Shown in pieces: positions 46,268-54,703 of a stretch of DNA of 64,000 bases. The notes beneath the pieces are model-generated. The model was not told the origin of the DNA. It searched no databases and saw only the letters and a program-made list of their open reading frames with translations. This DNA comes from Lachnospiraceae bacterium (GTDB lineage: Bacteria; Bacillota; Clostridia; Lachnospirales; Lachnospiraceae). The translations under genes and the position numbers were made by a program. Location: the NCBI GenBank assembly GCA_022799755.1, contig JAAWOU010000002.1, positions 1 through 64,000 on the forward strand, in the 5' to 3' direction. Numbering within the stretch: position 1 is the first letter of the stretch; every line of letters starts with the position of its first letter.

Positions 46268-47858
46268 GCCGCCCGGAGCTTTTCCTCGGAGCCGTCTGTC
46301 CTGCTTTTCGATTTGCCGGCGGGGATTTCTCCCGTGGAACTGCCTGCGGTATGTCATGTGCTGCCTCCTTTTCTTCTCTCAGGCGGATGTAAAATATGGT
46401 CTGGGCATTGGGGTTGCTTTTCACGCCGATGAGGCCGTCGTGCTCCTCCATGATTTTTCGGCAGATGGAAAGGCCCAGTCCCGAGCTTCCCTGTTCTCTG
46501 GAATAGGACTTGTCCACCCGGTAAAAGGGTTCGAAGATCCGCTCCTGCTCTTCGGGGACAAGGCCCCGGCCCCGGTTTCGGACGAACAGCCATACGGAGC
46601 CGTTTCGCCTGGAACCGCTCAGGAGAATGGTGGAGTGGCTGTCACCGTATTTGACGGCATTGTCTACCAGATTGACCAGAACTTGGCGCAGCCTTTCCTC
46701 CACACCGTTGGCCCAGAGGGGTTCCGGCAGATCCGTCTCGATCCGCATCTCATAGCGCTCTGCCTTAATCCGCAGCGCCTCCGCCACGCTTTTGGCGATG
46801 AGGGTGAGATCCACGGGACGCATCTCCATATAGATGCCCTTGTCGGACATGTCCAGCAGCTGGAGCACCATCCGGTGCATTCGGGTGCTCTCCTGCAGGA
46901 TCTGGCGCAGGCCCTGGCTGTTTAGCTGCCGGTCCGCCCCCCGGTCCGCCTCCAGGAGCTGGGCATAGCCCTGAATGGTGGTCAGGGGGGTCTTCAGCTC
47001 ATGGGTCATGTTGTTGTAGAATTCCTGCCGGCTTCCCAGGAGGGAGACGATCCGCTCCTTATCCGCCTGCATCTTCTTAAACTGGGAACCGATGGTCTCA
47101 AGCATGACGCTGAAGTTCCGGGACAGCTCTCCCACCTCGTCCCTGCGCCCGGAGTCCGCCAGCTGGGCCAGCATCTGCATGTCCACCTGCTCCTTGGGGA
47201 GGTCCCGGACCACCTGGCGGGTGATCTCGGTCAGCTTCCCCACGGGCACCAGCAGCCGGTTGACGAAAAAGGCCAGCAGCAGGAAGATCAGAGCGTATAC
47301 AACGGCAGTGATCTGATAGACCAGCTGTTCGTTCTGCCTGATCTGAACATAGAGTCCGGAGGTGTCCATGCGGTATCGGATGATGCCGATGGTGCGATTT
47401 TCGATGGTCACGGGCATGGAGAGATAGACCAGCATGGTGTCCGCGTCCGGATAGGTCATGGTAAAAGCCGCGTTTCCGCGGATGGCCTCCTGAAGATCCG
47501 TGCCGGTCTTTTCCTCCGGAATCTGTCTGTTTCCCTTCAGGAACTGTCCCTGGGTGTCCAATACGCTTAAGCCCTGACCGCCCAGAATGCGCAGCTCCCG
47601 GACAATGTCCTCCGCAATCTGCCGATACCCCTCCTCGTCGTTGTTGGCGCCCTTGAGCATAAGGAGCTGGCGGATGTAGATCAGGGTGTTCTCCTGACGG
47701 CTCTGGAGCTCGCGCACGATCTGCGCCTCCAGACCCTGCCAGAGCTTTGCGTGTATACCGCTGCTAAGGATTCCGCCCCCTGCCAGGAAGAGTCCCAGGA
47801 TGATAAGCATCATCTGCCGCCGGATTCCCAGGCGGCACTTTTCCTTACTGCGGGACAT
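46260..47858 (-). CDS. Membrane sensor histidine kinase
   Basis: A 532-residue class I kinase. A first transmembrane helix (about 12-32), an extracellular sensor of roughly 150 residues, a second helix (about 185-205) and a HAMP segment (NRLLVPVGKLTEITRQV) lead to the dimerisation helix with His286 in THELKTPLTT. N-box LVDNAVKYG and G-boxes GRGLVPEEQ and SSGLGLSICRK complete the ATPase domain. A Pro/Lys/Arg-rich tail follows. The start overlaps the response regulator gene by 14 bases. Confidence 0.94.
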   Translation of the reverse strand: MSRSKEKCRLGIRRQMMLIILGLFLAGGGILSSGIHAKLWQGLEAQIVRELQSRQENTLIYIRQLLMLKGANNDEEGYRQIAEDIVRELRILGGQGLSVLDTQGQFLKGNRQIPEEKTGTDLQEAIRGNAAFTMTYPDADTMLVYLSMPVTIENRTIGIIRYRMDTSGLYVQIRQNEQLVYQITAVVYALIFLLLAFFVNRLLVPVGKLTEITRQVVRDLPKEQVDMQMLAQLADSGRRDEVGELSRNFSVMLETIGSQFKKMQADKERIVSLLGSRQEFYNNMTHELKTPLTTIQGYAQLLEADRGADRQLNSQGLRQILQESTRMHRMVLQLLDMSDKGIYMEMRPVDLTLIAKSVAEALRIKAERYEMRIETDLPEPLWANGVEERLRQVLVNLVDNAVKYGDSHSTILLSGSRRNGSVWLFVRNRGRGLVPEEQERIFEPFYRVDKSYSREQGSSGLGLSICRKIMEEHDGLIGVKSNPNAQTIFYIRLREEKEAAHDIPQAVPREKSPPANRKAGQTAPRKSSGRHA

Positions 47859-48525
47859 ACTTGTATCCCACGCCGAAGACCGTCACCAGCATGCCCTCCA
47901 GCCCGGCCTTTTTGCGGATACGCTGGACGTGGATATCCACGGTTCTGGTGTCTCCCAGGAAATCATAGCCCCATATCCGGTCCAGCAGGGCGGTTCTGGT
48001 GAATACCTGACGGGGATGCTTTAGGAAGCAGATCAGCAGTTCGTACTCCTTGGGAGTCAGATTCAGCAGTTCGTCATGTTTATAGACGCTGTGCTCCTGC
48101 TCCGCCACGGTGAGATGCCCGCAGACCAGGGGCGTATCCTCCGGGAGGCCCCGGGCTTTGTCGAACCGGCGCAGTATGGTGCGCACTCTGGCCACCACTT
48201 CGCGCAGGTCAAAGGGCTTTGTAATGTAATCGTCCGCCCCGGATTCCAGGCCGTAGAGCTTATCCTCCACGCTGCCCCTGGCGGTCAGCATGATAATCGG
48301 GATCCGGTACTGTTCGGCCAGCATCCGGCATACGTCCACGCCGTTTATGTCGGGCAGCATCCAGTCCAGGAGCACCAGGTTCGGGGGATTCTTGCCGGCC
48401 ATGACAAAGCCCTCGCTGCCCGTATAGGCGCACTGTACCTGAAAGCCCTCCTTTTCAAAACCGTATTTTAAAATGTCCGCAATGGGTTTCTCGTCCTCAA
48501 TGACCAAAATCTTCTTGTCTTCCAT
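47845..48525 (-). CDS. OmpR/PhoB family response regulator
   Basis: A 226-residue regulator. The receiver domain has acidic Asp11, phospho-acceptor Asp54 in LLDWMLPD, and the conserved Lys in ITKPFD. The C-terminal winged helix contains LTPKEYELL and RTVDIHVQRIRKK. ATG 48525 is preceded by AAGGGGG. It is first in a three-gene operon with the kinase and the lipoprotein. TTACA direct repeats in its promoter suggest autoregulation. Sequence resembles the PhoP/WalR group generally, with no firm subgroup. Confidence 0.95.
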   Translation of the reverse strand: MEDKKILVIEDEKPIADILKYGFEKEGFQVQCAYTGSEGFVMAGKNPPNLVLLDWMLPDINGVDVCRMLAEQYRIPIIMLTARGSVEDKLYGLESGADDYITKPFDLREVVARVRTILRRFDKARGLPEDTPLVCGHLTVAEQEHSVYKHDELLNLTPKEYELLICFLKHPRQVFTRTALLDRIWGYDFLGDTRTVDIHVQRIRKKAGLEGMLVTVFGVGYKYVPQ

Positions 48526-48609
48526 CGTATCCCCCTTGTGCGCTCCGGCGCGCATGCCAATCCGCTTTTTTGGACAGACTTCTTATTTGTACTCGAATTG
48601 TATAACATA

Positions 48610-48649
48610 AGTATAACGCGGATGTCTCGGAAATGTAAAGAAAATGTAA
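48610..48649 (-). promoter_or_regulatory. Two-component operon promoter with TTACA direct repeats
   Basis: On the minus strand TTTACA (48639-48634) and TATACT (48615-48610) are spaced 18. TTACA occurs at 48649-48645 and again at 48638-48634, an 11-base period typical of OmpR/PhoP-type binding sites. The repeats also touch the -35 of the divergent promoter at 48651. Confidence 0.55.
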
Positions 48650-48650
48650 C

Positions 48651-48679
48651 TTGACATTTATTTCCCATGGATTTATACT
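48651..48679 (+). promoter_or_regulatory. Promoter of the FeoB-associated Cys-rich gene
   Basis: TTGACA and TATACT spaced exactly 17, a near-consensus SigA promoter. Confidence 0.8.
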
Positions 48680-48683
48680 GAAA

Positions 48684-48698
48684 TGAGAATGATTCTCA
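48684..48698 (+). promoter_or_regulatory. Fur-type operator (7-1-7 palindrome)
   Basis: TGAGAAT-G-ATTCTCA is a perfect 7-1-7 inverted repeat, the pattern of Gram-positive Fur boxes (TGATAAT-N-ATTATCA). It starts four bases after the -10 box, where a repressor would block transcription. Confidence 0.75.
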
Positions 48699-48724
48699 AA
48701 TAAATCAGGCGGAGGAGAAGACAT

Positions 48725-48874
48725 ATGGCGGATGTGATCATTACAGGGGCCCTGGCGGTTATTGTATTCTTGATTGTCCGGGGGATGGTCCGGCGGCGCG
48801 GCCGGGGGGATTGCCCCGGGGGATGCAGCGGCTGCAGCGGGAGCGGCTGTCCGGGCTGCGGCGGGAGAAAATAA
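48725..48874 (+). CDS. FeoB-associated Cys-rich membrane protein
   Basis: A 49-residue protein, too short for common ORF cut-offs. One transmembrane helix (VIITGALAVIVFLIVRGMV) is followed by a basic stretch and a Cys-rich tail with DCPGGCSGCSGSGCPGCG, five Cys in all. This is the layout of the FeoB-associated Cys-rich family, which normally lies next to feoAB for ferrous iron uptake. No feo gene is in the window, so it is an orphan. GGAGGAGAAG precedes the ATG, and a Fur-type box controls the promoter. Confidence 0.85.
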   Translation: MADVIITGALAVIVFLIVRGMVRRRGRGDCPGGCSGCSGSGCPGCGGRK

Positions 48875-48984
48875 TATTCTAAAATTATATTCTTTTGCTT
48901 CTTTTTTCATTTTTGTCTTTCCCTGAAAAGAGGAATATGTTATACTAAAATTTAAGAGTGCAGCAAATTGGACCAGGAGTGAAT

Positions 48985-50322
48985 ATGTCAGAGCGAAATA
49001 TGCCAAAAGACCATATTTCGAAAGATAAAAGGACAGCGGGGAACAGACAGAGAGTTGACATATCAAAGGACAGAGCAACACAGGCCTCCGGAACCGAGAG
49101 AGCCGGAAAGTCCGGTGAGGCGGGCAGGGCCGGAAAGACAGGAAAGTCCGCTGAGGCGGGCAGAAGCGGAAAAGCCGGAAAGCCCGGTGAGACGGGCAGG
49201 GCCGGGAAGACAGGAAAGCCCGGTGAGTCAGGCAGAGCCGGAAAGACAGGAAAGCCCGCTGAGGCGGGCAGATTCGGAAAGTCGGTAAACCTTGGTAAGT
49301 CGGGCAGAGCCGGGGGAAAGAGAGAGGGACTTTCGGCCGGGAAAAGCGCCGGGAAGCATGGGCAGAGGATCTGGATCTGGGTGTGGATGCTGTTATGCGG
49401 GATCTTCCTGCTGCGCATCTGGGATCTGAACCACACCGTGGAGACCATGAAAGACAAAATCAATCAGCTGACCCGGTTCGCCGCACAGCAGCAGGAGAGG
49501 CTGCAGTCGCTGACGGAGACCCTGGAGGAAGAGAGGGACCTGCAGAGCCGGGGAGACACCCGCGGGCAGGGAGCCGGTTTCACCGGGGACGGGACGGACG
49601 GGCAGGCCGGAGACAGGTTGGAGGGGGAAGCGTCCGAGGCCGCGGCGGTAAGCGGACAGGGAGTGGCCCACAAAGTCTACCTGACCTTTGACGACGGGCC
49701 CAGCGAGAAGACAGAGGAAATTCTGGAAATTTTGGACAGATACGATGTAAAAGCCACTTTTTTCGTGGTGGGCAAGGAGGGCGATCAGGCCCGGGAGACC
49801 ATGCGCAGAATCGTGGAGGCAGGGCATACCCTGGGAATGCATTCCTACACCCATAAATATGACGAAATATACGCGTCCGTGGAGAATTTTGCGGCGGATT
49901 TTGAAAAGCAGCAGGACTACCTTTATGAAGTCACCGGGGTGAAGAGTATGATATACCGCTTTCCCGGGGGCAGCTCCAACACAGTCAGCAAGATTGACAT
50001 GAGGCGGTTCGCGGAATACCTGGACAGCCAGGGCGTGCGTTTCTTTGACTGGAACATCTCCTCCGGCGACGGGGGAAGCTTTCTGGTTCCCGTGGAGACG
50101 CTGATAGAGAACTGCACGGAGACCATCGGAAACCACGACACGTCCGTGGTGCTGATGCACGACGTGCCCGGAAAGACTACAACCAGAGAGGCACTGCCTG
50201 AGATCATCGAGAAGATCCAGGCTATGGAGGACACGGTGCTTCTGCCGATTACGGAGGATACGGCGCTGATTCAGCATATAGAGTGGCAGGATGAGGAGTC
50301 GAAAAAAGAAAGGATGTGGTGA
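48985..50322 (+). CDS. Membrane-anchored polysaccharide deacetylase with collagen-like basic N-terminal tail
   Basis: A 445-residue NodB-type deacetylase, likely acting on peptidoglycan or another surface glycan. Residues about 38-105 form some twenty Gly-X-Y-like triplets rich in Lys, Arg and Ala. A transmembrane helix begins at 129 (IWIWVWMLLCGIFLLRIW), a coiled coil follows, and the catalytic domain carries TFDDGP at 234-239, HSYTH and RFPGGSSN. By the positive-inside rule the repeat tail is cytoplasmic. ATG 48985 has AGGAG upstream. Its stop overlaps the pyrH start. Confidence 0.88.
   Translation: MSERNMPKDHISKDKRTAGNRQRVDISKDRATQASGTERAGKSGEAGRAGKTGKSAEAGRSGKAGKPGETGRAGKTGKPGESGRAGKTGKPAEAGRFGKSVNLGKSGRAGGKREGLSAGKSAGKHGQRIWIWVWMLLCGIFLLRIWDLNHTVETMKDKINQLTRFAAQQQERLQSLTETLEEERDLQSRGDTRGQGAGFTGDGTDGQAGDRLEGEASEAAAVSGQGVAHKVYLTFDDGPSEKTEEILEILDRYDVKATFFVVGKEGDQARETMRRIVEAGHTLGMHSYTHKYDEIYASVENFAADFEKQQDYLYEVTGVKSMIYRFPGGSSNTVSKIDMRRFAEYLDSQGVRFFDWNISSGDGGSFLVPVETLIENCTETIGNHDTSVVLMHDVPGKTTTREALPEIIEKIQAMEDTVLLPITEDTALIQHIEWQDEESKKERMW
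49096..49310 (+). repeat. Coding repeats for the Gly-X-Y tail
   Basis: Imperfect repeats of about 45-54 bases, rich in GGAAAG and GGCAGG units, encode AGKTGKPGE-type segments in the deacetylase tail. Such DNA can change length by slippage. Confidence 0.65.
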
Positions 50323-51020
50323 CAACGCAGAGGATATTATTGAAATTGAGCGGCGAAGCCCTTGCGGGCCAAAAGAAGACCGGGTTCGACGAGGAGACGG
50401 TGCGGAAAGTGGCCCTGCAGGTAAAGGAGCTTGTGGATCACGGCACCCAGGTGGGTATCGTCATAGGCGGCGGGAACTTCTGGAGAGGCAGGACCAGCGA
50501 AACCATCGACCGCACCAAGGCGGATCAGATCGGCATGTTGGCCACGGTGATGAACTGCATATACGTATCGGAGATTTTCCGCTTTACAGGCATGCAGACC
50601 AGCATTCTGACGCCTTTTGAGTGCGGGTCTTTTACCACGCTTTTTTCCAAGGACAGGGCGCTGCGGTATTTCTCCCAGGGGCAGGTGGTATTCTTTGCAG
50701 GCGGCACGGGACATCCGTATTTTTCCACGGATACAGGCGTGGTGCTGCGGGCCATTGAGGTGGAGGCGGACGTGATTCTGCTGGCCAAGTCCATCGACGG
50801 CGTGTACGACGACGACCCGGCAGAAAACCCGAATGCCAGAAAGTACGACGAAGTCACCATCGACGAGGTGATTGAGAAGAATCTCCATGTGGTGGATATG
50901 ACCGCCTCCATTCTGGCCAGGGAAAACAAGGTTCCCATGTGGGTGTTCGGGCTGGGGGAGGAGAACAGCATCGTCAACACTGTAAGAGGAAATTTCAACG
51001 GCACGAAAGTGCTGGTATAG
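50316..51020 (+). CDS. pyrH: UMP kinase
   Basis: A 234-residue amino-acid-kinase-fold enzyme phosphorylating UMP to UDP. KLSGEAL lies near residue 10, GGGNFWRGR binds the phosphates and KSIDGVYDDDP is a typical PyrH segment. GTG 50316 or 50319 is the start, overlapping the deacetylase stop. It opens the conserved order pyrH-frr-uppS-cdsA-dxr-rseP, which normally also contains tsf and rpsB upstream; here a deacetylase takes that place. Confidence 0.95.
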   Translation: MVTTQRILLKLSGEALAGQKKTGFDEETVRKVALQVKELVDHGTQVGIVIGGGNFWRGRTSETIDRTKADQIGMLATVMNCIYVSEIFRFTGMQTSILTPFECGSFTTLFSKDRALRYFSQGQVVFFAGGTGHPYFSTDTGVVLRAIEVEADVILLAKSIDGVYDDDPAENPNARKYDEVTIDEVIEKNLHVVDMTASILARENKVPMWVFGLGEENSIVNTVRGNFNGTKVLV

Positions 51021-51054
51021 GTATAGCAAATACGGAAAAGGAGAGGATAGAACT

Positions 51055-51606
51055 ATGGACGCTAGATTGCAGCAATATGAAGACAAGATGAAAAAGGCCA
51101 TCGAATTTCTGGAGGGGGATTACAACGGCATTCGCGCGGGACGAGCCAATCCCCATATCCTGGACAAGCTCCGCATTGACTACTACGGGACGCCCACGCC
51201 CATTCAGCAGGTGGGCAATGTGACGGTGCCGGAGGCGCGCATCATCCAGATCGCGCCGTGGGAGAAGTCCCTGATCAAGGCCATCGAGAAAGCGATACTG
51301 ACCTCTGACATCGGCATCAATCCCTCCAATGACGGCAGCGTGATCAGGCTTGTGTTCCCGGAGCTCACGGAGGAGCGCAGAAAGGATCTGGTGAAAGATG
51401 TCAGGAAAAAGGCCGAGGAGGGCAAGGTAGCCATCCGCAATATCCGCAGGGACGGCAACGATTTTCTGAAGAAGCTGGGCAAAGGGGAGGTATCCGAGGA
51501 CGAGATCAAGCTGCTGGAGGATCAGCTCCAGAAGACCACGGACAAGTATATCAAAGAAGTGGATGTGCTGATGGAGAAGAAGTCCAAGGAGATCATGACG
51601 GTGTAA
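51055..51606 (+). CDS. frr: Ribosome recycling factor
   Basis: A 183-residue RRF, which with EF-G splits post-termination ribosomes. RAGRANPHILDKL near residue 27 and the C-terminal RRDGNDFLKKL are characteristic; length is standard. AAAAGGAGAGG precedes ATG 51055. It lies 34 bases after pyrH in the same operon. Confidence 0.96.
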   Translation: MDARLQQYEDKMKKAIEFLEGDYNGIRAGRANPHILDKLRIDYYGTPTPIQQVGNVTVPEARIIQIAPWEKSLIKAIEKAILTSDIGINPSNDGSVIRLVFPELTEERRKDLVKDVRKKAEEGKVAIRNIRRDGNDFLKKLGKGEVSEDEIKLLEDQLQKTTDKYIKEVDVLMEKKSKEIMTV

Positions 51607-51784
51607 GGCATCGGAAAAACATTCAAAAGACAGCGCGAATATGTATGGGGGAGCGGAAGAGAATGTCTGTTCTCCCATATTTGCAGTAAACGATAACAGA
51701 ACAAAAAACGTGCGGTTTAATGAATGCTTGTGCGGAGGAATGTCCCAAAGAGAGACATTCTTCATCCGGATTATGGAGGATGGA

Positions 51785-52504
51785 ATGGGCGAAGAATTAA
51801 ATATGCCGCGGCATGTGGCGATTATATTGGACGGAAACGGCAGATGGGCCAAAGCCAAAGGGATGCCGCGCAACTACGGCCATGTGCAGGGGGCGAAGAC
51901 CGTGGAGACCATCTGCGAGGACGCCTACCGGATGGGCATCCAATATCTGACGGTGTACGCGTTTTCCACGGAGAACTGGAATCGTCCCGATGACGAGGTG
52001 GACGCGCTGATGAAGCTGCTTCGGAATTATATGAAGACCTGCCTGAAGACCGCGGAGAAGAACCGCATGTGCGTCAGGGTGCTGGGAGAGAAATCCCGGC
52101 TGGACGAGGACATTCGAAAGAGGATTCTGGAGCTGGAGGAGGCCACGAAGTACAACGACGGCCTGCATTTCCAGATAGCCATCAACTACGGGGGCAGGGA
52201 CGAGATCGTGCGGGCCTCCAGGAAGATGGCGGCGGCCGTGGCGGAGGGAAAGCTTCTGCCGGAGGAGATCACGGAGGATACAGTGGGGCGCTATTTGGAT
52301 ACAGCGGGCATTCCGGAGCCGGATCTGCTGATCCGCACCTGCAACGAACAGCGGATCTCCAATTTCCTGCTGTGGCAGCTGGCTTACACGGAATTTTATT
52401 TTACGCCGGTACTGTGGCCGGATTTTACCAAAGAAGAATTGATAAAAGCTGTGGAAGCATATAATCATAGAGACAGAAAGTACGGCGGGCTGAAGCGGAG
52501 CTGA
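51785..52504 (+). CDS. uppS: Undecaprenyl diphosphate synthase
   Basis: A 239-residue cis-prenyltransferase building the C55 lipid carrier used for peptidoglycan and the surface polysaccharides at the start of this window. ILDGNGRWAK near residue 15 holds the catalytic Asp; STENWNRP and RTCNEQRISNFLLWQLAY are signature regions. The last motif usually reads RTSGExRxSNFLLWQ; here it is RTCNEQ. ATG 51785 with GGAGG five bases upstream is preferred; the frame extends to 51641. The 178 bases before it include a GC-poor spacer. Confidence 0.95.
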   Translation: MGEELNMPRHVAIILDGNGRWAKAKGMPRNYGHVQGAKTVETICEDAYRMGIQYLTVYAFSTENWNRPDDEVDALMKLLRNYMKTCLKTAEKNRMCVRVLGEKSRLDEDIRKRILELEEATKYNDGLHFQIAINYGGRDEIVRASRKMAAAVAEGKLLPEEITEDTVGRYLDTAGIPEPDLLIRTCNEQRISNFLLWQLAYTEFYFTPVLWPDFTKEELIKAVEAYNHRDRKYGGLKRS

Positions 52505-52587
52505 CAAAAAGGGCTCCGGGCGGAGTGCGGGCGCAGAAATGGGTTCCGAAAGAGTCGGGGCTGCCCGGACAGATAGGGGGATTGGTT

Positions 52588-53421
52588 ATGTTTTGGACCA
52601 GACTGGCAAGTGGTATAGTGTTGTTGATAATCGCTATAGGCTCCATAAGCTATGGCAGAGCGCCGCTGGCAGCGCTTCTGTGCCTGGTCTCCCTGGCGGC
52701 CTTTCGGGAACTGACGAAAGCGCTGAAGTGCGCCGACGGGGAGAAATCCGGTACCCGTATGCCGAACGGGCTGGAGTGGGCGGGTTTTTCGGGGATCGCG
52801 GCATATTATGCACTGCTGTATTTCGCGGGGGAGGACACGTTTCTGCTGATGTGCATTGTCGGGACATTCCTGGCGGTGATGTTCGTCTATGTGCTCGCCT
52901 TTCCGAAATACAGCGCGGATCAGGCAGTGGCGGCAGTGTTTTCCTTTCTGTACGCGCCGGTGCTTCTGTCCTTTGTATACCGGACGAGGATGGCGCCTCA
53001 GGGCATCTATACTGTGTGGATGATCCTCATCAGCTCATGGGGCTGCGATACCTGCGCCTATGCGGTGGGGAAGCTGATAGGCAGGAAGAAGATTTTCCCG
53101 GCGCTGAGTCCCAAGAAATCCCTGGAGGGCTGTGTGGGCGGCGTGCTGGGGGCTGCTCTGCTGGGATGGCTGTACGGATTCTTCTTTGTGGAAAAGGCCT
53201 TTCCGGACCAGACAATCGCATGGATGATCGCGGTGATCTGCGCCGTAGGCGCGGTGATGAGCATGGCGGGCGATCTGGCGGCATCCGCCATCAAGCGGAA
53301 TCACAATATCAAGGACTACGGAAAGCTGATACCGGGGCACGGCGGTATCATGGACAGATTTGACAGTATGATCGTCACGGCGCCCATGACTTACTTTTTG
53401 ACGCTGTTTATGCTGCTGTAA
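52588..53421 (+). CDS. cdsA: Phosphatidate cytidylyltransferase
   Basis: A 277-residue polytopic membrane enzyme making CDP-diacylglycerol from phosphatidate and CTP. About eight transmembrane segments are visible. The signature SAIKRNHNIKDYGKLIPGHG followed by GIMDRFDS near the C-terminus is complete. ATG 52588 follows AGGGGG; the longer frame starts at 52525. It sits between uppS and dxr in the classical order. Confidence 0.95.
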   Translation: MFWTRLASGIVLLIIAIGSISYGRAPLAALLCLVSLAAFRELTKALKCADGEKSGTRMPNGLEWAGFSGIAAYYALLYFAGEDTFLLMCIVGTFLAVMFVYVLAFPKYSADQAVAAVFSFLYAPVLLSFVYRTRMAPQGIYTVWMILISSWGCDTCAYAVGKLIGRKKIFPALSPKKSLEGCVGGVLGAALLGWLYGFFFVEKAFPDQTIAWMIAVICAVGAVMSMAGDLAASAIKRNHNIKDYGKLIPGHGGIMDRFDSMIVTAPMTYFLTLFMLL

Positions 53422-53447
53422 CAGACTGGAAAGAGACAGGTATTCAT

Positions 53448-54653
53448 ATGAAAAACATAGCAATATTGGGATCCACCGGCTCCATCGGCACCCAGACGCT
53501 GGAAATCGTGAGAAATCATCCCGACCTGCGGGTGGTGGCGCTGGCTGCAGGCCGCAGCGTGGAGAAAATGGAGGAGCAGATCAGGGAATTTCATCCGCTG
53601 AAAGCGTGTATGTGGTCAGGGCAGGCTGCGGCGGATCTGCGGGCCCGTGTGGCGGATTTGGAGGTGGAGATTCTGGCGGGCATGGACGGCCTGCTGGAAA
53701 TCGCGGTTTTGCCCCAGAGCCAGGTATTGGTGACGGCTATTGTGGGCATGATTGGTATCAGGCCCACCATCGCTGCCATTGAGGCCGGAAAAGATATCGC
53801 CCTGGCCAACAAGGAGACGCTGGTGACTGCCGGGCATATCATCATGCCCCTGGCTGAGAGACAGGGCGTGGAGATTCTGCCTGTGGACAGCGAACACAGC
53901 GCCATCTTCCAGTCACTGAACGGAGAGCTGGCAGGCAGAAGCGGGAGGCGAAGCGCCCTGTACCGGGAAATCGGCATCGAGAAGATTCTGCTGACCGCAT
54001 CGGGAGGTCCCTTTCGGGGCAAGACCAAAAAAGAGCTTGAGAACATGTGCGCCCGGGACGCGCTAAAACATCCGAACTGGACCATGGGCCACAAGGTTAC
54101 AATCGATTCCTCTACGCTGGTGAACAAGGGCCTGGAGGTCATGGAGGCGAAATGGCTGTTCGGGGTGGAGCTGGACCGGATTCAGGTGGTGGTTCATCCC
54201 CAGAGCATCATTCACTCGGCGGTGCAGTACGAGGACGGCGCCATCATCGCGCAGATGGGCGTGCCGGACATGAAGCTTCCCATTCAGTACGCGCTTTTTT
54301 ATCCAGGGAGACGGCCCATGGCGGGCAGGCGGGTGGATCTGTTTGAGCTGGGTCAGCTCACCTTTGAGAGGCCGGACACGGAGACTTTTCCCGGGCTGGC
54401 CCTGGCCTACCGGGCGGCGCAGGCAGGGGGCAGCATGCCCACTGTGTACAACGCGGCCAATGAAAAGGCGGTGGAGCTGTTTCTGAAAGGAGAGCTGTCC
54501 TACCCCGGAATCGCCCGGCTCATAGAGGAGGCCATGGAGCGGCATAAGGTCATTGCAGACCCCACGGTGGCGGAGATCCTGGACACAGAGCAGGAGACCT
54601 ACGGGTATCTCTCAGACAGACAGCCCGGCTCCGGCCGCAGGGGACGGATTTGA
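53448..54653 (+). CDS. dxr: 1-deoxy-D-xylulose 5-phosphate reductoisomerase
   Basis: A 401-residue NADPH enzyme converting DXP to MEP, the committed step of the MEP isoprenoid pathway that supplies UppS. ILGSTGSIGTQTL is the nucleotide-binding loop; ALANKETLV and PVDSEHSAIFQ near residues 122-153 bind metal and substrate; TASGGPFRG and HPNWTMGHKVTIDSS follow. The C-terminal tail after TYGYLSDRQ is short. AGACAGG lies before ATG 53448. Confidence 0.96.
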   Translation: MKNIAILGSTGSIGTQTLEIVRNHPDLRVVALAAGRSVEKMEEQIREFHPLKACMWSGQAAADLRARVADLEVEILAGMDGLLEIAVLPQSQVLVTAIVGMIGIRPTIAAIEAGKDIALANKETLVTAGHIIMPLAERQGVEILPVDSEHSAIFQSLNGELAGRSGRRSALYREIGIEKILLTASGGPFRGKTKKELENMCARDALKHPNWTMGHKVTIDSSTLVNKGLEVMEAKWLFGVELDRIQVVVHPQSIIHSAVQYEDGAIIAQMGVPDMKLPIQYALFYPGRRPMAGRRVDLFELGQLTFERPDTETFPGLALAYRAAQAGGSMPTVYNAANEKAVELFLKGELSYPGIARLIEEAMERHKVIADPTVAEILDTEQETYGYLSDRQPGSGRRGRI

Positions 54654-54703
54654 AACCGAAGATCTTTGAAATGCAATATGGACTTGGGAGGATTGACAGA
54701 TAA

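Noticed and set aside
49096..49310. Repeats upstream of the deacetylase domain as CRISPR or tandem noncoding DNA
   Set aside because: They keep the reading frame and a Gly-X-Y pattern with a ribosome site upstream, so they are coding.
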